A stretch of DNA of 64,000 bases from Cristatella mucedo (taxonomy: Eukaryota > Bryozoa > Phylactolaemata > Cristatellidae). The translations under genes were made by a program, and so were the position numbers. The stretch is taken from the NCBI GenBank assembly GCA_009760855.2, contig WPIO01000074.1, positions 767,001-831,000 of the forward strand, given 5' to 3'. Shown here piece by piece: positions 1-13,263 of the stretch (positions are counted from its first letter, which is position 1; the number at the start of each line of letters is the position of its first letter). The notes under the pieces were generated by a model. It worked only from the letters and a program-made list of their open reading frames with translations, was not told the DNA's origin and ran no database searches.

Positions 1-252
1 CAAAACTTAAGTCCTTTGGAGACCGTGCCTTTAGTTCGTATGCTCCCAAAGCCTGGAACTCACTCCTGACTTCCGTCACGATATCCCCTGATTTTACCAC
101 ATTTAAAAGAAACTAAAAACGCAGCAATTCATGACAGCATTTAGTAGGTCCCTGTGATTCGTCGTGCATGTGCTTATGCTAATACTGTGCATGCTGCCAA
201 TAACCACACTTGTATGCTGATCATGTACATGTAATAATAAAGATAATAATAA
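1..252 (+). mobile_element. L2-like LINE 3' end, truncated
   Basis: The first 150 bases encode a degraded C-terminus of an L2/CR1-type LINE reverse-transcriptase ORF: the motif SYAPKAWNSL is readable, as in the fuller copies at 46.8 and 49.9 kb. The 3' UTR follows and ends in an ATA/AAT-rich microsatellite. The copy enters from outside the window and contains a stop. The L2 label is inferred from the RT ORF of the copy at 49.8-51.4 kb and from the tail. Confidence 0.7.
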
Positions 253-525
253 TAATAAAAATCCACTTGATAAAGCGCCCTCAGAGAACTCAATCTCTTT
301 CTAGGCACTTTACATTTGCTGCAAAGGGAAATGCAATTGAACGGTGAGTAATATCATGCTTGATAAACAAGCAACATGAATAACATGGTTAGGGGTGGCA
401 TGCACAGGGTTAGCATGCAAATGTGGTTAGTGGTTAAAGTGTTTAAAGTGTTGAGGCTGCGAATTTAAAGTCCGCCGCTCGTTCGCAGTCATTTAATGAA
501 GCTGAAAGGCAAAAAGCGCCGCAGG
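253..525 (-). mobile_element. L2-like LINE 3' UTR fragment, inverted
   Basis: On the minus strand this matches the LINE tail: a GCAAATGTAAAGTGCCTAG core, a stem around TTGAGTTCTCTGAGGGCGC, then an ATT-type tail at the 253 side. It also holds an unusual segment around 450-510 (TTTAAAGTCCG, CGCAGTCATTTAATGAAGC). The only other copy of that segment is at 1716-1800 in opposite orientation, so the two copies are sisters. Confidence 0.7.
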
Positions 526-777
526 AGGAATAGCCTCTGCTGTCTAGCCTCTAACCTCTAACCTCTAACCTCAGAATGCAAAAAGCGCACTTCACTCAAA
601 TCGGGCAGCTTTTTTCAATACGCCAATTCGGCCGGTACTCGGCGGGAGCGCAGCTGGAAAGGAACCGGAAGTGCCGCTCGGGCGACACCCTCGTGTGGGT
701 GGCGAAGTGTCGAGAGCTTCCGGAGCTGCTGGAATGTGTTGTGTGCGCCTGTCGCTTCTCGGCCACTAGTGCCGTGG

Positions 778-960
778 TGTGCCGTAATAGCTCACTAGGT
801 AAGGCGGTTGCTTTACACGGCCTCAAGGTCGTGGGTTCGAATCCTGCGGTGGGCGATCCTTTATCGCCACTGCAAGCGGCGGTGATAGCCGTAAAGGCTT
901 TTCCGTCGCTATACAAAAAGAGGCTGTTAAATCAGATAGCAATATTTATTATTATTTATA
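778..960 (+). mobile_element. tRNA-derived SINE, family A
   Basis: A tRNA-like head has an A-box-like stretch (AGCTCACTAGGTAAGGC) and a B-box (GGTTCGAATCC). A family-specific body follows (GGTGATAGCCGTAAAGGC, CTATACAAAAAGAGGCTG, TTAAATCAG) and an ATT-rich tail. Near-full copies lie at 13264-13445 (+) and 58770-58945 (-). The body after the B-box and the multiple copies argue against a real tRNA gene. Confidence 0.8.
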
Positions 961-1613
961 GTGCGTGCCCCGCTTGTGGTGGGTGGCTGGGTGGTTGGCT
1001 CGGTGCGACCTCTGATGTGGGTGGGTGGTTGGGCGGTTGGCTCGGTGCGGCCTTTGATGTGGGTGTGTGGCCCACCACGGTGGCTCACCGCGGATGCACT
1101 CCCTTATCTGTGGTGAGTCAGCACCCAGCTCATATATATGTACCCGCTGGGAAATAAAGATTTGAGTCTCGTTCACCGCTCACGTTCGCCCGCTCGTGTC
1201 TTCGTGTCTCCGAGAGACTCCACCGGCGCTGCTGCAGCCGGAGACATACTAACATAAAAAATGCGATGGCCGCCATTTGAGCAGCGCTTGATGTTCTTAG
1301 TCCTGTGAAGTTCTAGCATTTTGATGTCCAATTTGAACTATCAATACGTATGGAAATTATAAAGGTTATCTTCGACGTTTCCTTCCCCGTCCTTGACCTT
1401 TTTGACGCTCACCATTGCATTACCCAAGCTATATCCATTATCAATACAGCAAGAAATCAGTGCGACATCACAGAATGACTTATTGACCTAGCTTATTTTG
1501 GGGTACATGGCAAGAATAGGATTAGACCCGTTCTTACTGCTTAGTGCCTTAGTAGCTTGCTGCGAAGCTAGACTTCGGCACTTTTCTAGTATATATAGCT
1601 ATATAGCTATACA

Positions 1614-1923
<310 letters not shown>

Positions 1924-4631
1924 CAGGGGTGTCCAACACGTGGCCCGCGGGCCACAACCCGGCCCGCCGATGTCTTCTATGCTGCCCGCAACTTTATCCC
2001 AAAAATATTTTTCACTCCATTTTTTTTGTTAATTTTTAATCATTACAAACGGCGATATAAGGCGCTGTGATGTACTTCACGCGCGCGTGAAGCGTGCAGG
2101 TGTCCGAATGGCTATTTTCGCGTGAAGGTAAAAAAATCGATTTATTTTGCTAGCCTTCATGGGAACATTTTGGCGTGAAGGGGTAATATATTTGTGCTAC
2201 AGCGGCGCCATTACGATCACATTTATAACGCTTCCGCAAGCGGAATTAACTGTTTCACAGTGGATAGAAAAAAAAGCCGTTTCTCAGCTGCTGCTGCACG
2301 AACTGGAATCAGTCAGGTAGGTTTTTCAAAAAACGCGTATTGCTCAACTTACTTACTAATACTAAGGTATTGCTGTGATACAATATAAATTAATCAATTC
2401 GTAACTGATCTGTCTTTTTATTTCACAGAGAAAAATGGCGGCGAATGTGAATACAAGCAAAAAACGAAAAATTGACGCAGAAGGAAGACTTTTCAAAGCA
2501 TCTTGGACTGTAGACTATTTTGTAATGGAACGCTTCGGTAGGATAATGTGCCTAATATGCCAAGAAACAATTGCCATTGCAAAGGAGTACAATGTTAAGC
2601 GAAATTGTTCAACAAAGCATGGCGACAGGTACAACAGCCTGACTGGTCAACTTCGAATTGATCGCATGAACTCGTTGAAACAGAGCGTCATCGGACGGCA
2701 GTCATTATTTACAGCAGTCAGCAACAAGTCTGAGGCTTCAACCAAAGTAAGTTTTTTAGTAGCTGAAGCTATAGCTAAGCGGGGGAAAGCATTTTCCGAT
2801 GGTGAATTTGTTAAGGAATGCCTCAGGCTGTTTACTGGTGTGGTCTGTCCAGAAAAGAAGTCAGAAGTAGAGAAAGTCAGTCTTTGTCATCAAACGGTTG
2901 CGAGAAGAGTTAACGAGTTCGCATCTAACATAGAAGGAAGTCTCACTAAAAGACTTGCTGAATACGAATTTTATTCTCTTGCGCTCGACGAAAGCACGGA
3001 CAATAGTGATACGGCTCAACTGTCGGTGTTTGTACGCGGAGTAACAGGAAAGTTTGTCATTATCGAAGAACTGTTGGATATATATTCAATGAAAGTCACT
3101 ACAACGAGGAGGGATATTTGGATCAGGTCAAGGGGGTCCTCACAAAATTTAATCTTCCTGAAACTAAATTGATTGGTTTAACCACAGACGGAGCCCCTTC
3201 AATGACAGGTAGGGGAAAAGGGATTTGTATCTTTAATGGTAAAATTAGTACCTCACAAAATTGCCAGTCATCACTGCATCATCCACCAAGAACAGCAATG
3301 TGCAAAGGTCTTGAGCATGCAACATGTAATGGACAATGTAGTTTCAACAGTCAATGTGATAAGGTCTCGTGTGCTAAACCACAGACAATTTCAGGCTTTC
3401 CTTGAAGAGTTGGGATCAGATCATTGTGATATTATTTATTTCTGCCAAGTCCGTTGGCTAAGTAGGGCAAACACGTTAGCCAGGTTTTGGTCACTTCGGG
3501 ATGAAATAAAAACATTTATGACAGAAAAGGGAAAAGATGTTGGCTTCCTCGATGACCAGCAGTGGTTGAATGACTTGGATTTTTTGGTGGACATGACCAA
3601 ACATCTTGCAGATCTTAATGTCAAACTCCAAGGTAAGGATCAGCTGGTCCATAAAATGTATGAGTGTGTTGTCGCGTTTGTGTAAAAGCTGAGACTTTTC
3701 CGGAAACACTTAGATCAGAAGAAACTGTTACATTTCACAACACTAGCAACAAGATCGCTTGAAACGCTGGCTCATATGAAGTACTCCACTCTTGTTAGCA
3801 AACTTGTTGATGAATTTGAAGAGAGGTTTCAGGATTTCCAACAACATGCGGATGACATGAACATGATTAGCATTCCATTTAATATCGATCCCTCTGATGC
3901 ACCTGATGAATTTCAACTCGAACTAATCGACATTCTAAATGACAGCAATTTGAAAACTGCTTATGATCAGCATGACCTTGTTACCTTTTACAAGCAGTAT
4001 GTTTCGTCAGAGTCTTTTCCTAACCTCGCCAAACATGCTCGCAGGTATATTGCACTTTTTGGCAGCACATATTGCTGTGAACAGCTTTTTTCCAGACTGA
4101 AAAATGTGAAAACAAAGACTCGATCCGTTCTCACGGATGAGCATTTATCAGGAATCCTTAGAATTGCCACATCCACTGTTGCAGCAGATGTCGACTTTTT
4201 ATGCAAACAGAAACAATGCCAAATATCTCATCGATGCCTGCAGTGCAGAAGACATTGAATACCTGTGGCATTTAATTAATCAGAAGACATTAATATTATG
4301 TAAGTCCTTGTAATGTAATTTGGTAAGTTTTATAAGTTTCTGTCTTCATTTTATTAAAATAAAAATCCAAAAGTAAAAGATTGGCCATAATATCTATCGA
4401 GTTATTTTCCAGGACACATGATTAAATTTGTATTATTTATTATTTTTAATTATAGTTATGCTCAAAAATACTATTGTATTGTGGTTTATTTATTAAGTAT
4501 AATAGTAATAATCATACTAAATTACGATCTTATTTTCTGATGCGGTCAACTACGCCAATTTACATGTGGCCCCCGGACCTTTTAAATTTTTGAAATATGG
4601 CCCCCCAACGCAAAAAGGTTGGACACCCCTG
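1924..4631 (+). mobile_element. hAT (Charlie-like) DNA transposon, 2.7 kb
   Basis: The element starts CAGGGGTGTCCAAC and ends with the reverse complement GTTGGACACCCCTG, a 14-bp perfect terminal inverted repeat. Flanking 8-mers are ACCTAGAA (1916-1923) and GCCTAGAA (4632-4639), an 8-bp target duplication with one mismatch, as expected for hAT. The subterminal CGTGGCCCGCGGGCC and GGGGGCCA motifs are typical of hAT-Charlie ends. It carries one decayed transposase gene. It inserted into a LINE tail, so it is younger than that LINE copy. Confidence 0.93.
2435..4258 (+). pseudogene. hAT transposase (GTF2IRD2/ZBED-like), decayed
   Basis: The product would cut and rejoin the element ends in the nucleus. 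The start is ATG in AAAATGGCGG. In order are a BED-like zinc finger (CLICQETIA, with TKHGDRY about 20 residues on), an RNase H-like core with SLALDESTDNSD and GLTTDGAPSMTG, and a C-terminal hAT dimerisation region (CCEQLFSRLKNVKT). The first zinc-ligand His of the expected H-x3-H appears as Asn (KRNCSTKH). Frameshifts near 3112 and 3236, a TAA at 3683 and a terminal frameshift near 4200 break the gene. The family resembles the Charlie-type transposase domesticated in vertebrate GTF2IRD2. This copy cannot make a full enzyme. Confidence 0.9.
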
Positions 4632-4700
4632 GCCTAGAAAGAGATTGAGTTCTCTCAGGGCGCTTTATCAACTGCATTATTATTATTATTATTATCATGA
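4632..4700 (+). mobile_element. L2-like LINE tail, right half
   Basis: This continues the LINE 3' UTR interrupted at 1923: AAAGAGATTGAGTTCTCTC, then GGGCGCTTTATCAACTGC and an ATT microsatellite. It fixes the hAT insertion point exactly. Confidence 0.8.
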
Positions 4701-4754
4701 AAGAAAGAGACGCTCTCGCCAGCAACCACGTGCCGGAGAGAGTCGCAAGGAGGA

Positions 4755-4784
4755 GGCGGCGGCGGCGGCGGCGGCGGCGGCGGC
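4755..4784. repeat. (GGC)10 triplet repeat
   Basis: About ten GGC units read as poly-Ala or poly-Pro in short ORFs that show no other coding signs. Confidence 0.85.
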
Positions 4785-7700
4785 AGAAGAGGCGAAATTG
4801 AATTTGGGAGTAACCATCTTTCCGTCATACGCGACGGGCTGAAACTAAATAAGTTCATAAAAAAGCAATACTAGGAGTTGAAAGCGAAACTGGTTTTTCT
4901 CGACCCGAAGAAACCGTGGGTCGCAACAAATTCCGTTCGATAAACTTTGCAAGACTCCTGCACACGGTCAAAATGTCAATGGGACTCTTCGCTGGTGTGA
5001 CTTTAGCGTTTTCTCAGTAAAATAGGCGACAGGCTCCAGGATGCTAGCTGCAGCGCAACATCGCGTCACTGATAAATCAGAACCGTCTGTAAGTAAATAT
5101 ATCAATCAAATTTCATTAAATGTCAATAATTAAATTAAAATAAAATAATATAAAATAAAATAACTTAAATTTATATATTTTATTTATTTAAGATAAAACG
5201 ACTTTATAAAGCAATTATATAAAAGACAATAATAAAAAATTTTAATACATCAGAACCGGCAAGCCCGGCGGCCGGCGGCGCTTTAAGCTTTAAGCCGCCG
5301 ACGAGTGAACGAGGTGTGAGCGAATCGGTGCCGTCTGTTTTTAAAACTGCTATAAAGGATGGCGGCGGCGGGCCCCTATTGACGGTCCAAGAATCGTTTT
5401 CTCCGAGAGCGGAATCTGGACGATTCTAACTGCGGGGAAAGAGTCTTGAGCAGCTGATGTCGAAGACTTGTTAACGGCCAACTGCAAGACAATTGCTGAT
5501 CGCTTGAATGCTAGTCGGACCCGAGCAATGTGCGATGTGTGATAGTGTGTCGGCTACACTATTCGTTAAGTGGCACTGATGCCAAGATGCTTTCCTTCCT
5601 GCTATGCACTGCTGCAAAATTCGCTAGTCGAACTGCTACTACCGCGCCGCGCTTAGGTAGTGCCTTCAGAAAAGCCGCGCGACCGTAACTACTCGGAATG
5701 ACTCTGAGAGCGGCCGGGGATTCAGATCGCAGGACTATTTACGTTCATAATCCACTCTTAATCAGCAGCAGTAGAGAGCGGGCGCTTACAAAGCTCTTCG
5801 CAGTTTCAAGCTCTCTTAAGCTTTACTTTACCGCCGGAAAGGGATGGCACGTGCACTTGGAATTGATCAATCGTGCGACTCGATGTGAAATTGACGTGAT
5901 GCGATCTGAGGGTGGGTCGTGCGACATTTAAGAGCGAAGCAGCTTTTTCAGGCCTCTAAATAGCGCTTCATTTAGCTTAATTTGGCCTAAAATGGACGAT
6001 TACTGGTTTCTAAAGGAGTCAGTATGAAAAGAATGAGAGAATTTTATGGTGACGAATGGTTTGGAATTTCGTATACAAGCTCATATTGTACCGTGGATTC
6101 AAAACTCGCTGGCTGGCTGCGTCACAAAAAGAGCCCGGGAAGCGTCTGCCGAAGTGTGAATTTTGCCTCGCGTCTACAATGAAAGCTGTTCACTCACACA
6201 GCTTTCAAATTGAATGGATCAACAGATGGAAATCTTTCGGTTAGTAAATTGCAGCTGCACTAAAGTTGCAGCAGTTACAGTTTAGAATGCTGGCATGCTT
6301 TTAATGGGATGGTCTCTCATGCTGAAAGACCAAGGATTAAAGGAACACGAAAGACCGAGTTTGTTGGAACATTTTTAGAGCACGAAACGGGTCTCTGACA
6401 GCAGCAAAATGTAACACAGTCAGCTAGATCATTGTTGTGCAAAGGATCGGCTTGAGAAGGCCGACCATGAGCTTCCTCGTAGACTTCACTATACGACAAA
6501 ATGTTGGCATAATTTGACTAGGGGGGTGGGTGGGTGGTGGTGGTGGGTCTTTTAGGGTTAAAGATCGAGGATTTAAAACATGAGAGAGCGAGTTAGTTCT
6601 AAGACATCGCACTTTCCCTTCCCCATCGTGTTCCGCAATACAATTTTTGGGCTTGCTGAAAAGTCATGGGAATGGTTGTAAGAGCTTCTCTCGATGTGGT
6701 GTCAAAATGTATGATGACGATATATGTGAATATATATGATAAGTGTGCTCGAGCAGCAGCCAATTTCTAGCACAAGCACGTATTTCCAACTCAACCGATG
6801 GGAATCCTGTCCTTCTACTGCTTACTTAGCGGCTCCGCGTTCGGGTCTAGTTGCAGAGCGATTGAACCGCGAGAGCAGCTCTCTCCCAAGAACATTTGAG
6901 TAGAGTCAGTTTGACTCCAACGAGTACTGCCATTGACGGGCGAGCTTGCTTGCTTGGTGCACTTTTCGATCTGCCATCGTTTAGCGGGATTGCAAATTAA
7001 CTAGCTGCACTTACCAATGCGTGAGTTACCAGACATTTTCTCCTTATTTCTCGCTGCAGTTAAGTGTGCGATTGAAACACCCAATTTAAACTCCAAAACT
7101 TCACCGCTTAATCAAGAGAGATTCTTTACGTACGTGGATAAGTATATAGGAGAGATAAAAGTACGCTGAGAAGCAGATTTCAACAGCAGTAGATGCACCA
7201 ATAAACTCTTCCGAATCGGCCGACGCGGGGCTCGTTGGAAAGTCGTCTGCTGCGAGTGGTGAACTCACTGCGTCAGCCGCGGCTGCACCGGTCACGTGCC
7301 GGTCACGTGCCTCTGCCGCCGCAGGAAGCTGCGTGCGAGAGATTCGAGCAATATCGCGCAAAGATGTCGCGTCGCCTAGGCGGAGCCGCCGCCGCCGCAG
7401 TCGCGATCGCTATTACAATGCAGCGAACTAGCTGCGACGAGCATTCGCAGCGCCCGAGCGCCATGTTTCGCTTTCGCTCGCCAACTGCTCGCTGGTGCGA
7501 CCGACTCCTGCCAGCTGACTGACGCCAGCGCCCGACTACTTTCTAGAGAGAAGCTTTTGCGTTCGGCAGGTGCCAGTATAACGGGCAACTAAACTCGGTG
7601 AGAGAAGCAGGAGACCTTTGCATTGAGACGAGCCGTTAAGTCGTGCGAACCTCCACGATTCTCAAAGCGGCCATGGATCGTTTTTTTTTTGCAGGGCTGT

Positions 7701-8127
7701 GGCCGCATGTAAAGCAGTGTCGTCATTGCAAGCCAGGCGGAGATCCTTCGAAGGTGTATGTACCACCGACTCACTCCTGCCATCGTTGCCATCATTTGCT
7801 CTTTTTTCTAAGGCACACCATCTTCTCTCTAGAGTAAGATGAGCCTCTCCGAATGCATAGAGCGTGGCAGGCGAGCACGCGGGCCGTCATTAGCCACTGC
7901 AGCTGGTAGGGCACGCCCCGAGTCCCTGGCGAAGGGTGACCGACCTGGCAGTGCGCCAGCCTCTGCACTCGGCTTCGGCTAATCGGTGGGCGAATCGGTG
8001 GGCAAATTGAGCGATTCGATCCCCGGCTCATAGTGGCCGCATAGAATATCTGCAGGAAGTGTTACATCGTGCAGCCATGATGTTTTTTTCAGGCGTAACC
8101 AAATGAAATCATACTTGATGATAATAA
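4785..8127. other. No recognisable gene
   Basis: There are only short ORFs with no family resemblance. A GC-rich stretch at 7200-7530 has overlapping ORFs on both strands, a small GGTCACGTGCC direct repeat near 7290 and several NotI-like GC motifs. It could be a promoter-proximal region, but nothing supports a specific gene. Confidence 0.4.
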
Positions 8128-8272
8128 CGTGTTTGCTATAGTGCTCTCGGAGAACTCAATGTATTTCTAGGCACTTTATATTTGCTGCAAAGAAAGCACG
8201 ATCAAATGGTCAGCGGTAGCCCTGCTCGATGGGCAACAAGCGTGACGTGGTTAGAGGTTAGAGGTGACATAC
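8128..8272 (-). mobile_element. L2-like LINE 3' UTR fragment
   Basis: The minus-strand core GCAAATATAAAGTGCCTAG and a degraded GAGTTCTCCGAGAGCACTA stem match the tails elsewhere in the window. The ATT tail is nearly gone, so this is an older copy. Confidence 0.65.
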
Positions 8273-9219
8273 TAGGTGCCAGATCTCTGGCCGTGCCCCC
8301 ACTTTTCAGATTACAAGGATGTTGACACGATCTGTTCGGCACGACAACCAAAGTGGAAATTTAAAGCAAATTTAAATTTAATTTTAAGTAGAAATTCAAT
8401 TGAAGGCTTTGAAAGCTTAAAAGCCCTTAAACCCCAGGTGCTGCGTACCGTAAGAAAAATTACTAGTGCCTCAATTAAACTAAACCAATAGCCCAGAGAT
8501 AAAAGGATCGTTACTGCACGAAGTAAAAATTATTTTCCAACACAAGCCCCTTAGCAGACGGCCTCCGTTTGTTCAGTATTTTGGTATTAATATTCGAGAT
8601 TTAATTATTAATTACATATTGCTACCACTAAAGAATGTGCCGGTGTCATCAATAGTACGCATTGCAGAAAATGTACACAAGCATTTGCTAAAACGTCACC
8701 ATCAGGTTTAGTGTGTGGTTGGGTACATTTGATTAGATTAAATGTTCTTCAGATACTGCTCAGTGCCTATAGAAGAATTATAAGTCAATCTCAAGGCCCC
8801 CTGTAATTAGTGGTGCTAGTACAGAGAAATGTTTCGATGGCTGTTAAGTGACAAAAAATTAAACATATTCAGGTAAATATAGCATCAATGGATATCTAGA
8901 TTTCAATTACTCTAGCTCTAAAAATTAGCCAATCGTATACTCATGTACATTTGAAAGAAGGAAAAACTCTACGAATTCTTGAAGGCTCAAACCCTTTAGA
9001 TGGGCCACGATTAGAGCTGAGTTTTTCTCCATAAGAAGCACAATAAAATCACAATCGATTGTTTCATCGTATACAGTAGTCTTGTATTTTATTTCGCTGC
9101 CCGCAGACATGAATGCCTGCAGCCGCTGCCCCGGTGGATGTGATGAGGAAAATTGATACTGCTATGACGGCTGTGATTCCGGCTGGTCAGGTCCCGGCTG
9201 CAGCTTTGGTAAGAAATCC
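8273..9219. other. No recognisable gene
   Basis: This is AT-rich sequence with only short ORFs. I see no repeat or motif that I can name. Confidence 0.4.
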
Positions 9220-9305
9220 CTTTGCAGCAAATGTAAAGCGCCTAGAAAGAGATTGAGTTCTCTGAGGGCGCTTTATCAAGTGCATTACAATTATTATTAT
9301 TATTA
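9220..9305 (+). mobile_element. L2-like LINE tail (solo 3' end)
   Basis: A clean tail: CAGCAAATGTAAAGCGCCTAG, then the AGAGATTGAGTTCTCTGAGG stem and ATTATTATT. It is close to the consensus of the copies in the window, so it is a recent, severely 5'-truncated insertion. Confidence 0.8.
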
Positions 9306-10261
9306 CAAGAACCCGGTAATTTGTTTTTATTCTTATACATTTTATTTTGTTTTGCTGTGCAACCATCTGTTTTGTACCCCAACTATAGAATAGTCAAATG
9401 GAGTTGCATGAAAAAGAATCCATGATTTTTTTCAAACTTTCCCAAAAGCTTAGGCTTAGACTAAGACTAAGACTGGCATGACAAAAGTCCATTCAACGTC
9501 TTCCACTGATAAATGTCCGGGACCTGAGCAGTTTCACCTCTTGTCACGTGTTTTGGTCTGGGTAGAAATAGAAAACTCGGAGCAAAATTAACAGTTAGAT
9601 AGTGAATGCGCACACCAGAGAATGAAGCGGTAGACAAAGAGTATAAAAACAGAGAGATAGAGATAAAAACAGGCGACAAAAAAGTAGAGTAATTATCAGA
9701 TTGAGTAGATGCGGCACCTGTCACATTAGTCGTAAATCAAGTTATGAATTCGGCGTCATCTAAGTGTGTATTGCAGCCAGTATATTTTCCTCTGTCATCT
9801 CAGTATCACGATATTTTTGCAGACGTAATGCATGTTGTTAAGTAGTGATGCTCCGGAGCTCAATTGCGTCCGCATTTTCCCAGCCGCCCACTCTTTCCTA
9901 TAAGAAATAGGGCATTTTCCCAGAATCGTTTTAAACGAATTATTTTTTGGTAAAATACTTGATCGTTTACTAGATCGGCTCAGCTGCTTCATTCTAAACA
10001 TTGGAATGAGATCAAAGTGAAGGTAACCTCTTGCGCGGAGAAAGCTGGCTTGCTTCGCTTAAATTACAGCAAAATCTTTCGCGTAACCCTGAACTCGGGC
10101 ACTTAGTCTAGCGTAAACCTGATCTCGTACATTCTCACACATTCTCGATCTCGTACCTTTGAACCTCGCGCTCACGGATCCACAAGTCACTTTATATTCA
10201 GTAGCGTTATTTTTTATACAAAAAGGAAGAGCCTTAGAGTAGAGTGAAGGCTAGTTGACCT
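9306..10261. other. No recognisable gene
   Basis: Only short ORFs without family resemblance. A short GGCTTAGACTAAGACTAAG direct repeat sits near 9450. Confidence 0.4.
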
Positions 10262-10690
10262 AACAATCTTATTTGCCTAGCGGCAGAAGAGCCCCGACGG
10301 CTATCGCTACCGCCAGCAGACGGCTAGTCACGATTGGCTGCCGAATGACTCGAACTCGCGGGTCGTGAAGATCGGACAACCTGTGAACCCCTGGGCTGAG
10401 ACCTTGATGGCTATCATCCCGAAACCATCCGCGAGCATACGCTACAATCAGCAATCTACAATCCGCTACAATCTACAGGAAGAATGACCTACTCCAGGAC
10501 TCGAACCAGCGACCTGGAACGTACAAAGCGACCGCCAAAGCGTGGCCATTGATAGGGTAAAAAACTGTGCAGTATTCAAATTTTTGCAAAGCATGCAAAG
10601 AGTAAATCTGACACTGTGGTAGAATCGAACCGTACGGTCGACCTTGACCAGCGGTGTCGCGCTTTCTTCGCGTTCTTCAGAGGAGAGGTG
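10262..10690 (-). repeat. tRNA-like SINE fragments
   Basis: Minus-strand remnants include a SINE-A-like body (GATAGCCGTCGGGGCTCTTC, read from 10285-10305) and two tRNA-like heads with B-box motifs: GGTTCGAGTCC from about 10500 and GGTTCGATTCT from about 10625. Several old SINE pieces seem to be stacked here. Exact borders are unclear. Confidence 0.45.
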
Positions 10691-12184
10691 CGCTATTTTG
10701 GGATAAAAAAGCGCGCGCGCGTAGCGAATTACAACGTGTACATAGTCTGGGCAGGGTTGATGCAGAATGGCTTCTTTGTGCATAATGGCTTTGTTTTATC
10801 GATTTTTGTGGGTAATAAGAGTTATTTCTTGGTTGCTTATTCCTTAAAAGTAGGGAGGTGTACCACTACTTCTCACAAACCTTCATCTTGTGAGTAGGAC
10901 GGCGGTGAATTCGTAAATTACTTATTTTCCAGAACATTGCAGATACCGCCAAGGCTGAAAGCCTCGTGTGATCAATCGAAGAAAATTTTAAATTTGGTAT
11001 ACATTGAATTTTTATAAAAATGCAGTTGGATCAGTATTCATTTCTTCGACGTTTGTTATTGATTACTATTTAACGTCAGTAAATCAGTTATGGGCTAATG
11101 CATAAGAATTACCAATTATGGGCTTTCTCGAAGGAATTAGGCGTGCGCTGCCACCTAAACTTACTGAACCGTTAACGCTATGAGAAAGGACAGGTATAAA
11201 AAGAACACTGCAATAGGCTACATTACAGGATACATTGATAAATTATGAAGATAGTTATTATAAAAATTAAAAAAGTAATAGATTACATTTGGTGGCTGAT
11301 TCTTAAAGATGATTTATAGCATAAGCGTATATCTTGACAAACTTCTAATGTCTCAAGTAATTTCTATTTTTTTACGGCTGCAATGAAAATTAATGTTTAT
11401 GTTGATTCATTTTTTCCTGTTCAAAGGAACTAAAAGGCACGAATTCCTCCCTCCCCCCGTTTGTAATTGCAAGCGTGTAAAGTTCCAAAGAGTCACTTGA
11501 TAAGGAAAAAAGGCTTATGGAAAAGTAAGAAAGATATATATATATATATATATCTTTTTTTCTAGGGTCTTAAAAACATGCGTGTAACTAATGAACCATA
11601 AGCAATCAGGAAATAGCATTTCTACCAATGAATGAGAGTTGTGTTGCATAATACTATCCAGCGAGACTTTCGTTTTGACCAAGATATTCCGATTCTTGCT
11701 AAGGCAACTGGACACTAAAATGTTGACATGCTAAGTTAGCCATTGTATGACGGTGCCAAATACTGTTGGATATTCCCGAGTCATGATAATTAAGAACTAG
11801 ACATTCCATAACGTATATGATCTATACCCTACACAAAGCCATCTGAAGGGATATGTATGGACTAGTAGAGAATATCTGGCGCTGTGGGCATGTGACCTCG
11901 CATCGAAATATAAAACTTGACTTTATTTACGTAAACCTGCCTGTTATTAAAATATGGAATTTAGTGATGTTTCCAGGCTCTGCTGTTATAAGCATACCAG
12001 TGCAAAAGAATAAATTTTCTAGGACTCAATAGCTGTGCTTCGAGGCACAAGCTTCACCGCTAACCATCACGTGTCTGTGAAGACATGCACGGCTACAAGC
12101 ACTGCGTTCGTTGCACTGAACTTTAGTTTAGGAGCTGATGCGTAACATAATTTTGTAGCATTCTGTGTGGTGCTGACCCGTTCT
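10691..12184. other. No recognisable gene
   Basis: AT-rich, with a short (TA)9 at 11534-11551 and no ORF or motif worth naming. Confidence 0.4.
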
Positions 12185-12430
12185 AATAATAAATAAAAAT
12201 ATTAATGCATTTGTTATAGCGCTATCAGAAAGCTAAATTCTTTTCCATGCACTTTAAATTTGCTGCAAAGGAGGCATGATCGAATGGTTTGTGGTAACAT
12301 AGTCAATGTCGACAAGCATAAAGTGGTTAGAGGTGACATGCACAGGATCATCATACAAATATGGTTAGTGGCTGCATACATAGTGTCCCTACGCTTAAGC
12401 AAATACAGATCGAATAGCATGGCCCTACTA
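12185..12430 (-). mobile_element. L2-like LINE 3' end fragment
   Basis: Minus-strand LINE 3' UTR with the CAGCAAATTTAAAGTGC core and the GTCACCTCTAACCAC block typical of these tails. It is moderately diverged. Confidence 0.65.
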
Positions 12431-12599
12431 AATGTGTGATGAATAGATGTGTTCCTTTCGGTAGCTATAAGATTGTTTGAAGACGAACGACCTCAGCCTA
12501 TCTGGATTTTTCTTTTGACACGAGTGTTGATAGGTGACTATTAACGCAGCCAGGTTATTTACTATTTATTTCTGCCAACATAGAAGGAAGAAGAGAAGT

Positions 12600-12885
12600 T
12601 CATACGATCAGGCGACATACGACAGTCAAAGGATCAGGCCATACGAAATTCATACGATCAGGCCATACAATCAGGCCATATGACAGTCATACGATGAAGC
12701 CATACGATCAGGCCATACGATCAGGCCATACGATCAGGCCATACGATCAGGCCATACGATCGGGCCATACGATCGGGCCATACGATCAGGCCATACGATC
12801 AGGCCATACGATCAGGCCATACAACAGTCGTACGATTAGGCGACAGACGACAGTCATACGATCAGGTCATACCACAGTCAAGAAA
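12600..12885. repeat. 13-bp minisatellite (CCATACGATCAGG)
   Basis: About 20 tandem or near-tandem copies of CATACGATCAGGC, some interrupted by GACAGTCATACGA variants. The middle (12700-12820) is almost perfect and the edges are degenerate. An ORF with repeated IRSGHT and PYDQA peptides is a by-product of the 13-base period. Confidence 0.9.
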
Positions 12886-13263
12886 GGGTGCGTCCGCTTA
12901 AGCCAAGCAGCAGAAAGAAAGTGTCCTCTGTCAGCCGCGAGTGACGGATGCGAGTTCGGGATTGTCTGACCTCGAGAGGAATTGACCTGATAGCTGACAA
13001 GGCAAGCAGTTGGGTGGCCATCGGTTGCTACATATGAATTACTTCAGTTATTCTAATACGTTCTCATAGAAACAAGACTTGGCCTTGGCCTAACGGTTGA
13101 ATGGGTACAACCTACCGTAGCCCTAGTGTGTCTGTGGCGATGGATATACAGTCGTATACTCTAGTGCGTTTTCATCATTCCTAGCCAGCTTACGCGTCTT
13201 CAGTAAACCATAGGGCGCACAAGTGTGCGTTAGCTCAGTTTTTATCGACCGATAATTACAAAA

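Noticed and set aside
778-860. Functional tRNA gene
   Set aside because: A and B boxes exist, but a shared SINE body and tail follow and further copies are found in the window. Acceptor-stem pairing is not seen.
7101-7588. GC-rich ORFs on both strands as a gene
   Set aside because: No motif or splice signal strong enough. It may be a promoter-like GC patch.
12600-12885. Possible CRISPR-like array
   Set aside because: Units are directly tandem with no unique spacers. The context is an animal genome.
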